From positions 222,880 through 286,879 of the forward strand of contig NZ_JADPJH010000002.1 of NCBI RefSeq assembly GCF_023073315.1: a DNA stretch of 64,000 nucleotides, written 5' to 3'. The notes under the pieces were generated by a model, which saw nothing but the letters and a program-made list of their open reading frames with translations, did not search any database and was not told the origin of the DNA. This DNA comes from Bradyrhizobium sp. 1. Its GTDB lineage: Bacteria; Pseudomonadota; Alphaproteobacteria; Rhizobiales; Xanthobacteraceae. The translations under genes were made by a program, and so were the position numbers. Below are positions 1 to 7,690 of the stretch, in pieces (position 1 is the first letter of the stretch; each line of letters starts with the position of its first letter).

Positions 1-801
1 GTCGACATCGGCCACCTCAGGAAGATCGATCACGACGGACGCGAAATCATCATGCTCGTGCTCCTCCTCGCCGTCATGATGCGAGGGACGCGCGGCGAGA
101 TCGTTTTCGGCGGCAGCGCCGAGGCCGAGGATGAGGCGGGCGTCGATCGCACCGTCAGTGACGGCGAGCATCGGCACGCGGCGCGGCATCTCGGCGGTGA
201 TCACCGCCTTGGCGGCCTCGATGCCCGCGGTGCCCGCGAGATCGGCCTTGGTCAGCAGCACGATGTCCGCGCAGGCGATCTGGTCCTCGAACACTTCCGA
301 CAGCGGCGTCTCGTGATCCAAACTCTCGTCAGCCGCGCGCTGCGCTTCCACCGCAGCCGGATTCGGCGCGAAGCGGCCGGCGGCCACGGCCTCGGCGTCG
401 GCCAGCGCGATCACGCCATCGACCGTGATGCGCGAGCGGATCTCCGGCCAGTCGAATGCCTTCAGCAGCGGCTTGGGTAGCGCCAGGCCCGAGGTCTCGA
501 TCAGGATATGATCGGGCCGTACCGGGCGCGCGAGCAGCTTCTCCATAGTCGGAATGAAATCGTCGGCCACCGTGCAGCAGATGCAGCCATTGGCGAGCTC
601 GATGATGTTCTCTTCCGGGCAATTGGCATCGGCGCAGGACTTCAGGATCTCGCCGTCGACGCCTTCGCTGCCGAACTCGTTGACGAGCACGGCGAGCTTC
701 ATGCCGTTCGGGTTGGCGAGCAGATGCTGGATCAGCGTCGTCTTGCCGGAGCCGAGAAAACCCGTGACCACCGTGACCGGGACTTTTGCGAGCGAATTCA
801 T
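1..801 (-). CDS. cobW: CobW family GTPase / metal chaperone (3' end cut by window edge)
   Basis: G3E-family P-loop GTPase associated with cobalamin synthesis, thought to deliver metal to cobaltochelatase or related enzymes in the cytoplasm. The first 267 codons are present; the C-terminus lies left of the window. Visible motifs are Walker A GFLGSGKTT at residues 14-22, the CxCC metal motif (C73, C75, C76) and a His/Asp/Glu-rich stretch at about residues 241-252 (SHHDGEEEHEH), which fits metal binding. The ATG overlaps the stop of the upstream DUF1636 gene in an ATGA, so the two are translationally coupled and both lie behind the B12 riboswitch. In related genomes cobN often follows; that cannot be seen here. 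Identity is secure; the exact metal client is inference. Confidence 0.93.
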   Translation of the reverse strand, partial: MNSLAKVPVTVVTGFLGSGKTTLIQHLLANPNGMKLAVLVNEFGSEGVDGEILKSCADANCPEENIIELANGCICCTVADDFIPTMEKLLARPVRPDHILIETSGLALPKPLLKAFDWPEIRSRITVDGVIALADAEAVAAGRFAPNPAAVEAQRAADESLDHETPLSEVFEDQIACADIVLLTKADLAGTAGIEAAKAVITAEMPRRVPMLAVTDGAIDARLILGLGAAAENDLAARPSHHDGEEEHEHDDFASVVIDLPEVADVD

Positions 802-1172
802 TCAGCGGCCTCCGGCACGACGGCCATGGGGGGAATACGCGCAAGCGACTGCTTGCGGAAAATCTCGGGACGGCTGCGCCAGGGCACGAGGCCGTCGGGC
901 GCGGCTGCATACGCCGCAGCGCCGGCAACGACGTCCTGCGCATTCGCATCCGACAGACGACCATAGACATAAGACCAGCGGCCGGGCGCGCTGAGCGCGA
1001 CCGAGCAGCCCTGGCTGCATGCAGACAGGCATTCGACGGGAACCACATTGACGCCGTCGGGCACCCCAGCCTCGAGGATGGCACCATGCAGACGCTTGCC
1101 CGGCGCGACTTCGCCCTCGCCAGGCGTCTCGCCGGCGCGGCAGGTGATGCAGACGTGAAGTGTGACGGTCAT
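798..1172 (-). CDS. DUF1636 family (2Fe-2S)-ferredoxin-like protein
   Basis: A 124-residue cytoplasmic protein matching the DUF1636 family, small proteins encoded next to cobW in many alphaproteobacteria. Cysteines C8 and C11 (CxxC) and C48, C52, C56 (CLSACSQGC) resemble the cysteine layout of thioredoxin-fold [2Fe-2S] ferredoxins, so a metal or Fe-S role is plausible but unproven. It is the first gene after the cobalamin riboswitch, and its stop overlaps the cobW start by 4 bp. The ATG at 1172 directly follows a hairpin arm that contains its Shine-Dalgarno sequence (GGAAGAGG), so its translation is probably what the riboswitch controls. Longer overlapping frames here are shadows. Confidence 0.85.
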   Translation of the reverse strand: MTVTLHVCITCRAGETPGEGEVAPGKRLHGAILEAGVPDGVNVVPVECLSACSQGCSVALSAPGRWSYVYGRLSDANAQDVVAGAAAYAAAPDGLVPWRSRPEIFRKQSLARIPPMAVVPEAAE

Positions 1173-1210
1173 CGCCTCTTCCAGAAAAAACAGCGGGAGG
1201 CGAAGAGGCG
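1173..1210 (-). promoter_or_regulatory. Shine-Dalgarno-sequestering hairpin of the B12 riboswitch
   Basis: A perfect 9-bp inverted repeat: CGCCTCTTC at plus 1173-1181 and GAAGAGGCG at plus 1202-1210, with a 20-nt loop. In the minus-strand RNA the 3' arm carries the purine-rich Shine-Dalgarno sequence and ends exactly at the AUG of the DUF1636 gene. Folding would hide the ribosome site. Translational switching is inferred from this geometry; the loop holds a run of six U but no strong hairpin precedes it, so an intrinsic terminator is less likely. Confidence 0.65.
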
Positions 1211-1249
1211 CACGGACCTGGCTTGAGAGTCCGCTTCCCCGTCGCGGAA

Positions 1250-1462
1250 CACCCCGTCCGCCGGTCCAAAACTCGTCCGCGCTGGCAGGTCTCCCGGCTT
1301 GCGGAGCAGGGTTTTACCCTTCGATCCCCACCTTCCCGATTCCCAAGGGAACCAGTGGCTTCGGGCATCTCTCCGGTCACGGTCGCGGGGGCGGCTGCAG
1401 TTTGAACCCAAATCTTGCCGATTCGGACCCTATCGCATTCCCTCTTCGCCTGTCATAGGACA
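1250..1462 (-). ncRNA. Cobalamin (adenosylcobalamin) riboswitch aptamer
   Basis: Read on the minus strand the segment shows the conserved cobalamin aptamer blocks in order: GGGAATGCGATAGGG near 1432-1446, the core CAGCCGCCCCCGCGACCGTGA near 1380-1400, GCCACTGG near 1350-1357, GGGAAGGTGGGG near 1330-1341 and the B12 box GCCGGGAGACCTGCC near 1288-1302. It lies upstream of DUF1636-cobW, the expected context. Cobalamin binding should lower expression of the downstream genes. Boundaries are approximate to about 10 nt. Confidence 0.92.
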
Positions 1463-1526
1463 GGAACCAACGCCGGGCCACCATTTGCCCCCGGCCGCCT
1501 CTTGTCAAGCCGAAGGACCGGGACCG

Positions 1527-2162
1527 ATGACGCCTGAACCGGATACCCAAACAGCTCAGGAAACCGACGCCCGTCACGCCCAGAAAATGGCGAAAATCAA
1601 GGTCGCCCGCGACAAGATCATGGCGACCAAGAGCGGCGAAAAGGGCCTCATCATTGTCCACACCGGCGCCGGCAAGGGCAAGTCCTCCTCCGCCTTCGGC
1701 ATGATCGTCCGCTGCGTCGCCCATGGCTTGCCCTGCGCGGTGGTGCAGTTCATCAAGGGCGCTTGGGATACCGGCGAGCGGCGCCTGCTCACCGGCCATT
1801 TCGGCGAGCTCTGCCAGTTCCACGCCATGGGCGAGGGTTTTACCTGGGAGACGCAGGACCGCGCCCGTGACATCGCCGCCGCGCGCGCCGGCTGGGCGAA
1901 GGCCAAGGAGCTGATCCTCGATTCGAACCTCCGCATGGTCGTGCTGGACGAGATCAACATCGCGCTGCGCTACGACTATCTCGACATCGCTGAGGTCGTC
2001 GACTTCCTGAAAACGCACAAGCCGCCGATGACGCATGTCGTGCTCACCGGACGCAACGCCAAGGACGAGCTGATCGAGATCGCCGATCTCGTCACCGAGA
2101 TGACGCTGGTCAAGCACCCCTTCCGCTCCGGCATCAAGGCGCAAGCCGGTGTCGAGTTCTGA
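1527..2162 (+). CDS. cobO: Cob(I)yrinic acid a,c-diamide adenosyltransferase
   Basis: CobA/CobO-type corrinoid adenosyltransferase, 211 residues. It transfers the 5'-deoxyadenosyl group of ATP to Co(I) of cobyrinic acid a,c-diamide (or salvaged cobinamide) in the cytoplasm. The phosphate-binding loop [10 protein letters not shown] is at residues 45-54, followed by the family sequence [12 protein letters not shown] and the VLDEIN block. The ATG at 1527 gives the usual family length; an in-frame extension upstream would run through the divergent riboswitch region and lacks similarity. cobQ follows 11 nt after the stop, so the two likely share a transcript. The divergent spacing to the riboswitch leaves only about 65 nt for the cobO promoter. 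Confidence 0.95.
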   Translation: MTPEPDTQTAQETDARHAQKMAKIKVARDKIMATKSGEKGLIIVHTGAGKGKSSSAFGMIVRCVAHGLPCAVVQFIKGAWDTGERRLLTGHFGELCQFHAMGEGFTWETQDRARDIAAARAGWAKAKELILDSNLRMVVLDEINIALRYDYLDIAEVVDFLKTHKPPMTHVVLTGRNAKDELIEIADLVTEMTLVKHPFRSGIKAQAGVEF

Positions 2163-2173
2163 AGATACTCGCT

Positions 2174-3622
2174 ATGGCACGCGCATTGATGATCCAGGGG
2201 GCCGGCTCGGACGTGGGCAAGTCGCTCATCGTCGCCGGCCTCGCGCGCGCCTTCACGCGGCGCGGCCTGCGCGTGCTCCCCTTCAAGCCGCAGAACATGT
2301 CGAACAATGCGGCTGTCACCGTCGATGGCGGCGAGATCGGCCGCGCCCAGGCGTTGCAGGCCCTCGCCGCCGGCGTCGAGCCACACACTGACATGAACCC
2401 GGTGCTGCTCAAGCCCGAGACCGATGTCGGCGCACAGGTCGTCGTGCACGGAAAGCGCGTCGCGACCGCCCGCGCGCGCGAATATGCGGCCATGAAGCCT
2501 TCGCTGATGGGCGCGGTGCTGGAGAGTTTCGAGCGACTGAAGGCGCGCTCTGATCTGGTGCTGGTCGAAGGCGCCGGCAGCCCCGCCGAGGTGAACCTGC
2601 GCAAGGCCGATATCGCCAATATGGGCTTTGCGCGCAAGGCCGACGTGCCGGTGGTGCTGGTCGGCGACATCGACCGTGGCGGTGTCATCGCCCAGCTCGT
2701 CGGCATCAAGACGGTGATCGACCCCGACGATGCCGCGATGATCCAGGGTTTTGTCATCAACAAGTTTCGTGGCGATCCCACGCTTTTCGACGACGGCTAC
2801 AGACTGATCGAAGAGAAGACAGCCTGGCGTGGCCTCGGTGTGCTGCCCTGGTTCACCCGCGCCGGCGAGCTGCCGGCTGAGGATGCGCTTGGCCTGACCG
2901 ACGCGCGCAAGCCGGGCCAATGCAAGATCGCCTGCCTCGCGCTGTCGCGGATCGCCAATTTCGACGATCTCGATCCGCTCAAGCTCGAGCCTGGTGTCGA
3001 CCTCATCATGGTACGTCCGGGCGAAGCGATTCCGGGCGATGTCCGGCTCGTGATCATTCCCGGCTCAAAATCGACGCGAGGCGATCTCGCTTTCCTGCGC
3101 GCACAGGGCTGGGACATTGATCTGCTCGCGCATCACCGCAGGGGCGGCCATGTGCTCGGTCTCTGCGGCGGCTATCAGATGCTGGGGCGCAGCGTTGCCG
3201 ACCCCGATGGCATCGAAGGCCCGGCCGGCGATACGCCGGGTCTCGGACTTCTGGATGTTGAGACGGTAATGAGCCCGCAGAAAACGTTGACGCGTGTTGC
3301 GGCCGTACATGCCGCCACGGAGCAGCCGATCGAGGCTTACGAAATCCACATCGGGCGCACCGATGGGCCGGATCGCGTGCGTCCGTTCGCGAAGCTGAAC
3401 GGCGAGCCGGAGGGCGCGATCTCGAGGGATGGACGCGTGCAAGGCAGCTATCTGCACGGCCTGTTCACGTCGGACGATTTTCGCAGGGCGTTCCTGGCCA
3501 AGCTCGACATTCCCGCGGGTAACGAGCCGTATCATGCGAGGGTCGAGAGCGCGCTCGATGCGCTCGCCGATCACATCGAAAAGTATCTCGACGTCGACGG
3601 CCTCCTCGCGCTAGCGCGTTAG
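2174..3622 (+). CDS. cobQ: Cobyric acid synthase (glutamine-hydrolysing)
   Basis: CobQ amidates side chains b, d, e and g of adenosylcobyrinic acid a,c-diamide to give adenosylcobyric acid, using glutamine and ATP. The 482-residue length is normal. The N-terminal dethiobiotin-synthetase-like domain carries GAGSDVGKS and the family signature KPQNMSNNA; the C-terminal class I glutamine amidotransferase domain has the nucleophile Cys331 in LGLCGGYQM and the catalytic His428 in GSYLHGLF. It follows cobO by 11 nt. Its 3' end overlaps the convergent cobC gene by 12 bp, so the two strands share the last codons. Confidence 0.97.
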   Translation: MARALMIQGAGSDVGKSLIVAGLARAFTRRGLRVLPFKPQNMSNNAAVTVDGGEIGRAQALQALAAGVEPHTDMNPVLLKPETDVGAQVVVHGKRVATARAREYAAMKPSLMGAVLESFERLKARSDLVLVEGAGSPAEVNLRKADIANMGFARKADVPVVLVGDIDRGGVIAQLVGIKTVIDPDDAAMIQGFVINKFRGDPTLFDDGYRLIEEKTAWRGLGVLPWFTRAGELPAEDALGLTDARKPGQCKIACLALSRIANFDDLDPLKLEPGVDLIMVRPGEAIPGDVRLVIIPGSKSTRGDLAFLRAQGWDIDLLAHHRRGGHVLGLCGGYQMLGRSVADPDGIEGPAGDTPGLGLLDVETVMSPQKTLTRVAAVHAATEQPIEAYEIHIGRTDGPDRVRPFAKLNGEPEGAISRDGRVQGSYLHGLFTSDDFRRAFLAKLDIPAGNEPYHARVESALDALADHIEKYLDVDGLLALAR

Positions 3623-4576
3623 AACCTCGGCAAGGCGGGTCCATTCGGACTCACTGCCCGGAAGCCCGAGCCGCAGCCATGCCGGTCTTTGCGCGAACAC
3701 ACGCGACCAGATTTGGCCACGTGCCAGCTTCTCCTGCGCGACAAGCGCGTCAGGCATTTCATAGAGACGAAACAGCGGCGCTCCGCCGACGAACCGCCAG
3801 CCCTGTGCTTGCGCCATCTCGTCGAGGCGGGCACAGTCACGCACAAGCCGCGCTGACGTGGCCTCCGCCCAGGCATCATCGCGCAACGCGCGGCAACCGA
3901 CTGTGATCGCCGCACCCGAGACCGGCCATGGCCCCGACATCGCAGCGAGCTTTGCGACGTCGGCCGCATCGCCAAGCGCAAAGCCCAGCCGCAGACCGGC
4001 AAGGCCATAAAACTTGCCGAACGAGCGCAGGATCACCAGTCCCGGCCGATCCGCCTCAGATGCCAGCGACAGCTGCGGAACGGCATCGGTAAAACTCTCG
4101 TCGATGACGAGACGGCCGACGCGCGGCAGCAGCGCCAGCAATTCCTTTGGTGCAAATTGCCGGCCATCGGGATTGTTAGGGCTGACGACAACCGCAAGGT
4201 CCGCGCCTGCCAGCGCGTCAAGCTCCTCGACCTCCTGCACATCCCAGCGCGCCGCCGACAGCACCCCGGCATATTCATTATAGGTCGGCGCGAAGATGCG
4301 CGCGCGGCCGGGCGCCGCTAGTTGCGGCAACAATTGAATCGCGGCCTGCGCGCCGCCCATGGCTACGATCGCCGCGCTCGTGCGGTAGGCGTGCCGCGCC
4401 GCCTGATGCAGTGCATCGATCTCGGCGTGCGACGGCAGCGCGCTCCACGCGCGCGCGCTGATCTCGCCTACAGGGTAAGGCAACCGGTTGATCCCGGTCG
4501 ACAGATCGATCCAGTCCTCCGCGCGCCCGCCAAAACGCTGCTGGGCCAGATCGAGATTTCCACCGTGCTCGCGCAT
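3611..4576 (-). CDS. cobC: Threonine-phosphate decarboxylase (CobC; CobD in Salmonella nomenclature)
   Basis: PLP-dependent fold-type I aminotransferase-like enzyme, 321 residues. It supplies (R)-1-amino-2-propanol phosphate for the lower-ligand linker by decarboxylating L-threonine O-3-phosphate. The Schiff-base lysine is K188 in [14 protein letters not shown]; the start [13 protein letters not shown] and the SPNNPDG motif are family hallmarks. The ATG at 4576 lies 11 nt after the cobD stop. An alternative GTG at 4591 would overlap that stop in a GTGA and add five residues; neither has a strong Shine-Dalgarno. It is paired with cobD, whose product attaches this linker. Confidence 0.94.
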   Translation of the reverse strand: MREHGGNLDLAQQRFGGRAEDWIDLSTGINRLPYPVGEISARAWSALPSHAEIDALHQAARHAYRTSAAIVAMGGAQAAIQLLPQLAAPGRARIFAPTYNEYAGVLSAARWDVQEVEELDALAGADLAVVVSPNNPDGRQFAPKELLALLPRVGRLVIDESFTDAVPQLSLASEADRPGLVILRSFGKFYGLAGLRLGFALGDAADVAKLAAMSGPWPVSGAAITVGCRALRDDAWAEATSARLVRDCARLDEMAQAQGWRFVGGAPLFRLYEMPDALVAQEKLARGQIWSRVFAQRPAWLRLGLPGSESEWTRLAEVLTR

Positions 4577-4587
4577 GCCCTGTTCTT

Positions 4588-5529
4588 TCACGCGAAAGCC
4601 AGGATCGCAAGGAGGCCTGCGAGCAGCAACATGGCGCGGCGGTAGACCGTCAGTCCCTCCCCGATGTCCGCGGCAAGCGGATCGCGCGCGCCTTCGTTGA
4701 GCCACGGTTCGTTGGTGGCACTGCCGTGATAGATACGGGGACCGCTGAGCCGCACGCCGAGCGCGCCGGCCATCGCCGCCTCCGGCCAGCCCGCGTTGGG
4801 CGAACGGTGACGGCGCGCATCCCGCGTCATGCACGACAGGGCCTCCGATCGGCGCGATGCGAGCAGCACGAACAAGAATCCGGTCAGGCGCGCCGGAATG
4901 AAGTTGGCGACGTCGTCGATGCGCGCCGCCGCCCAGCCGAAGGCTTCGTACCGTTCGCTGCGATGGCCGATCATGGAGTCCAGCGTGTTGATCGCCTTGT
5001 AGCCGAGGATACCCGGCAAGCCGAACAGCGCGCCCCAAAACACCGGCGCGACGATGCCGTCGGAGGCGTTTTCGGCGAGGCTCTCGATCGCTGCGCGCGC
5101 GATGCCGGCCTCATCGAGCGCCGCGGGATCGCGGCCGACGATGCGCGAGACCGCTTCGCGCGCACCGGCGATGTCGTCGCCCCGCAGCGGATTGGCGACG
5201 GCCGCGACGTGATCGTGCAATGAGCGCAGCGCGACCAGCGGCCAGGCGAGGACCCCCACCAGCACGATTTGAATCCAACCCGAAGGAAGCAAGGACTGAA
5301 CCGCCCAGCCGAGCGCGACAGCGAACACGATCACGAGGAGCGCTCCGGCGACGCCAGCAGCGCGGCGAAATGTCGGCGGTGCGGACGACCGATTCCAGGC
5401 GGTATCGATGGCGCCGATCAGCCGACCCAGCCAGGTTACGGGATGGCCGATCCAGGCGAACAGCCACGACGGCCAGCCCAGCAGGGCATCCACCGCCATC
5501 GCCACCACCATCGCGCCCGCAAAACCCAC
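4588..5529 (-). CDS. cobD: Adenosylcobinamide-phosphate synthase (CobD/CbiB)
   Basis: Integral membrane protein of 313 residues that joins aminopropanol (phosphate) to adenosylcobyric acid. Hydrophobic segments occur at the N-terminus, near residues 55-95, at about 165-220 and at the C-terminus. Family blocks GHPVTWLGRLIG, ESLAENASDGIVAPVFW, KAINTLDSMIGH and FIPARLTG are all present. A GTG start at 5529 is favoured because GGAG lies 6 nt upstream; the first in-frame ATG is at 5511. It begins a two-gene cobD-cobC unit divergent from cobU. The 120 nt between them presumably holds two promoters, but I see no clear motif. Confidence 0.95.
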   Translation of the reverse strand: MGFAGAMVVAMAVDALLGWPSWLFAWIGHPVTWLGRLIGAIDTAWNRSSAPPTFRRAAGVAGALLVIVFAVALGWAVQSLLPSGWIQIVLVGVLAWPLVALRSLHDHVAAVANPLRGDDIAGAREAVSRIVGRDPAALDEAGIARAAIESLAENASDGIVAPVFWGALFGLPGILGYKAINTLDSMIGHRSERYEAFGWAAARIDDVANFIPARLTGFLFVLLASRRSEALSCMTRDARRHRSPNAGWPEAAMAGALGVRLSGPRIYHGSATNEPWLNEGARDPLAADIGEGLTVYRRAMLLLAGLLAILAFA

Positions 5530-5649
5530 ATTCGTCTCCTGTCCCGCCCCTGTTGCGCAAAGCGAGGGGTGAGCGCAAGCCCCCGGCCGCCCGATTTCGG
5601 CTTTGTCTTTGGCCGCGTTTGGTGATTAGTCAGGCCCACAGGAGAGTTT

Positions 5650-6153
5650 ATGGCCGTCATCTTGATCACGGGCGGAGCGCGATCGGGCAAGAGCAAGCGT
5701 GCGGAAACGCGCGTGCGCGCCTTTCCCGGACAGCCCGTCTATGTCGCGACGGCCGAGGCGCTCGATGCGGAAATGGAGACGCGCATCGCGAAGCACCGCG
5801 CTCGCCGCGGAACCGACTGGATCGAGCGCGAGGTGCCGCTCGATCTCGTGCCCGCGCTGGTCGCAACCGATGGCGGCGGCGCAAGGCTCGTCGATTGCCT
5901 GACGCTGTGGCTCTCCAACCTGATGCACGCGGAGCACGACTGGGAACGCGAGGTGAGCGAGTTGGCCAACGCCCTGCCCCGTCTCAAGAGCCCGGTCATT
6001 CTCGTCACCAACGAAGTCGGCCTCGGCATCGTGCCTGACAACGCGCTGGCGCGCAGCTTTCGCGACGCCGCCGGGATCATGAACCAGACTATCGCGGCCG
6101 TTGCGCACGAGGTCGAGTTCGTTGTCGCCGGCTTGCCGATGAAACTGAAATGA
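5650..6153 (+). CDS. cobU: Bifunctional adenosylcobinamide kinase / guanylyltransferase (CobU/CobP)
   Basis: Phosphorylates adenosylcobinamide and then transfers GMP from GTP to form adenosylcobinamide-GDP. The 167-residue protein has the P-loop GGARSGKS at residues 8-15, H49 in the KHRARRG block as the likely guanylylated histidine, and the DCLTLWLSN and TNEVGLGIVP signatures. AGGAGA about 6 nt before the ATG is a good ribosome site. Its stop overlaps the cobS start by 4 bp (ATGA), so the nucleotide-loop genes are coupled. Called cobP in Pseudomonas denitrificans nomenclature. Confidence 0.96.
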   Translation: MAVILITGGARSGKSKRAETRVRAFPGQPVYVATAEALDAEMETRIAKHRARRGTDWIEREVPLDLVPALVATDGGGARLVDCLTLWLSNLMHAEHDWEREVSELANALPRLKSPVILVTNEVGLGIVPDNALARSFRDAAGIMNQTIAAVAHEVEFVVAGLPMKLK

Positions 6154-6932
6154 TGCCGCGCATAGAGCTTCTCAAAGACATCATCGCCGATCTCAGGATG
6201 GCGGCGTCGTTCGTCACGATCCTTCCCGTCGCATCGTCGAAGCCCGCGGGCGACGGCGCCGTCGCGCGCGCGACCTGGGCCCTTCCCGTCGCGGGACTGC
6301 TGGTCGGTCTTGCCGGCGCGTTGATCTACAAGATCGCCATCCGGTTCGGACTGACACCGAACCTTGCTGCCCTGCTCGCGCTGGCGACGACCGCCCTCAT
6401 CACCGGCGCGCTGCATGAGGACGGGCTTGCCGACACGGCCGACGGGCTCGGCGGTGGCCGCACGCGCGATCGCAAGCTCGAGATCATGCGCGACAGCCGG
6501 ATCGGCACTTACGGTGTCTGCGCGCTGATCTTGTCGTTCGGCCTGCGCTGGAGCGCACTCGCGGCGATCGCGAATCCGTGGGCCGTTACGCTTGCGCTAT
6601 GCGCTGCGCATGCCGCGGCGCGTGCGGGTGTGCCGGCCTTCATGTCGCTGGTCCCCCCGGCACGGCCGGACGGCCTTTCGGCAAGCGCCGGAGCGCCGCC
6701 GGGCCGCAGCGTGGCCGTCGCATTTGGTCTTGGAACGCTCGCGCTTGCCCTCGCGCTCGGACCGGGCAAAGCGCTGGTCGGCCTGATCCTGCTGTCGCTC
6801 GCCGGCCTGTTGCTCGCGCGTCTCGCCATCCGCCAGATCGGCGGGCAGACCGGGGATATCCTCGGCGCGCTCGAGCAGACGGGTGAGATCCTGATCCTGC
6901 TGGTTGCCGCAGCCTTCCAGATGGGACGCTGA
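6150..6932 (+). CDS. cobS: Adenosylcobinamide-GDP ribazoletransferase (cobalamin synthase)
   Basis: Polytopic inner-membrane enzyme of 260 residues that joins adenosylcobinamide-GDP with alpha-ribazole(-phosphate), the final assembly step. The acidic signature HEDGLADTADGLGGG near residue 90 binds the divalent metal and pyrophosphate, and RKLEIMRDSRIGTYG follows. Several hydrophobic helices are visible at about 48-70, 74-90, 120-150 and 190-225. The start overlaps cobU by 4 bp; bluB begins 4 nt after the stop. Also named cobV in rhizobial nomenclature, where cobS can mean a cobaltochelatase subunit. Confidence 0.95.
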   Translation: MMPRIELLKDIIADLRMAASFVTILPVASSKPAGDGAVARATWALPVAGLLVGLAGALIYKIAIRFGLTPNLAALLALATTALITGALHEDGLADTADGLGGGRTRDRKLEIMRDSRIGTYGVCALILSFGLRWSALAAIANPWAVTLALCAAHAAARAGVPAFMSLVPPARPDGLSASAGAPPGRSVAVAFGLGTLALALALGPGKALVGLILLSLAGLLLARLAIRQIGGQTGDILGALEQTGEILILLVAAAFQMGR

Positions 6933-6936
6933 CGTC

Positions 6937-7569
6937 ATGGTCGAATTCGACGACGCCTTTCGCCAGCAATTGCGCGAGCTGTTCGTTTGGCGCCGCGACG
7001 TGCGCCGCTTTCGCAGCGACCCGCTGCCGGATGGCGCCATCGACCGCCTGATCGAGACCGCCTGCCTCTCGCCCTCGGTCGGCCTCAGCCAGCCCTGGCG
7101 TTTTGTCATCGTCGATGATGCCGCGCGGCGCCGCGCCGTGATCGATGACTTCAGGGCGTGCAACGCCGATGCCCTGACCCGTTACTCCGATGAACGCGCA
7201 GCGCGCTATGCCGCGCTCAAACTGTCCGGCCTCGAACGGGCGCCCGGCCACCTCGCCGTGTTCGCCGACAAGGCCAGCGATATCGGTCACGGCCTCGGCC
7301 GCGCCACCATGCCGGAGACGACGGAATACTCCGTGGTCGCCGCCATCACCGCGATGTGGCTCGCCGCGCGTGCCGAAGGCATCGGGCTCGGCTGGGTGTC
7401 GATCCTGACCCCGGCGCGCGTGCACGCCATTCTCGACGTGCCTGATACCTGGAAGTTCATCGCCTATCTCTGCATCGGCTATCCGGAAGCAGAGTGCGAC
7501 CAGCCGGAGCTGGAGCAAGCGAAATGGGAACACCGGCGGGGAGCGAGCGAGTTCACGCTGCGGCGCTGA
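6937..7569 (+). CDS. bluB: 5,6-Dimethylbenzimidazole synthase
   Basis: BluB fragments reduced FMN with O2 to make 5,6-dimethylbenzimidazole, the lower ligand of B12. It is a 210-residue nitroreductase-fold protein with the family blocks FVWRRDVRRF, LSPSVGLSQPWRF and the central TMPETTEYSVVAAI, and the C-terminal lid segment CIGYPE. The ATG at 6937 follows cobS by 4 nt. Having BluB beside cobU and cobS indicates that the cell makes its own lower ligand aerobically. No cobT (phosphoribosyltransferase) gene is present in the window. Confidence 0.95.
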   Translation: MVEFDDAFRQQLRELFVWRRDVRRFRSDPLPDGAIDRLIETACLSPSVGLSQPWRFVIVDDAARRRAVIDDFRACNADALTRYSDERAARYAALKLSGLERAPGHLAVFADKASDIGHGLGRATMPETTEYSVVAAITAMWLAARAEGIGLGWVSILTPARVHAILDVPDTWKFIAYLCIGYPEAECDQPELEQAKWEHRRGASEFTLRR

Positions 7570-7577
7570 TCGCGCCA

Positions 7578-7672
7578 TCCTCGTCATTGCGAGCGCGGCG
7601 AAGCAATCCAGAATCTTGCCGCAGAGATAGTCTGGATTGCTTCGTCGCAAGGGCTCCTCGCAATGACGAGGA
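7578..7672. repeat. Intergenic palindromic repeat, family A
   Basis: An imperfect inverted repeat about 95 bp long between the convergent ends of bluB and tpsB. The outer arms are TCCTCGTCATTGCGAG (7578-7593) and CTCGCAATGACGAGGA (7657-7672); the inner arms GAAGCAATCCAGA (7600-7612) and TCTGGATTGCTTC (7631-7643) are perfect complements. Similar sequences are, from memory, abundant in Bradyrhizobium genomes. It may also end transcription from both sides. Confidence 0.85.
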
Positions 7673-7690
7673 GAGAGCGGAAACCTGCCG

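Noticed and set aside
1182..1201. Intrinsic terminator at the run of six U in the riboswitch loop
   Set aside because: No strong GC hairpin immediately precedes the run, and the run is inside the loop of the ribosome-site hairpin.
802..1380. 192-codon minus-strand frame crossing the riboswitch
   Set aside because: It overlaps the conserved aptamer and the DUF1636 gene in another frame; the latter has the family match and the ribosome site.
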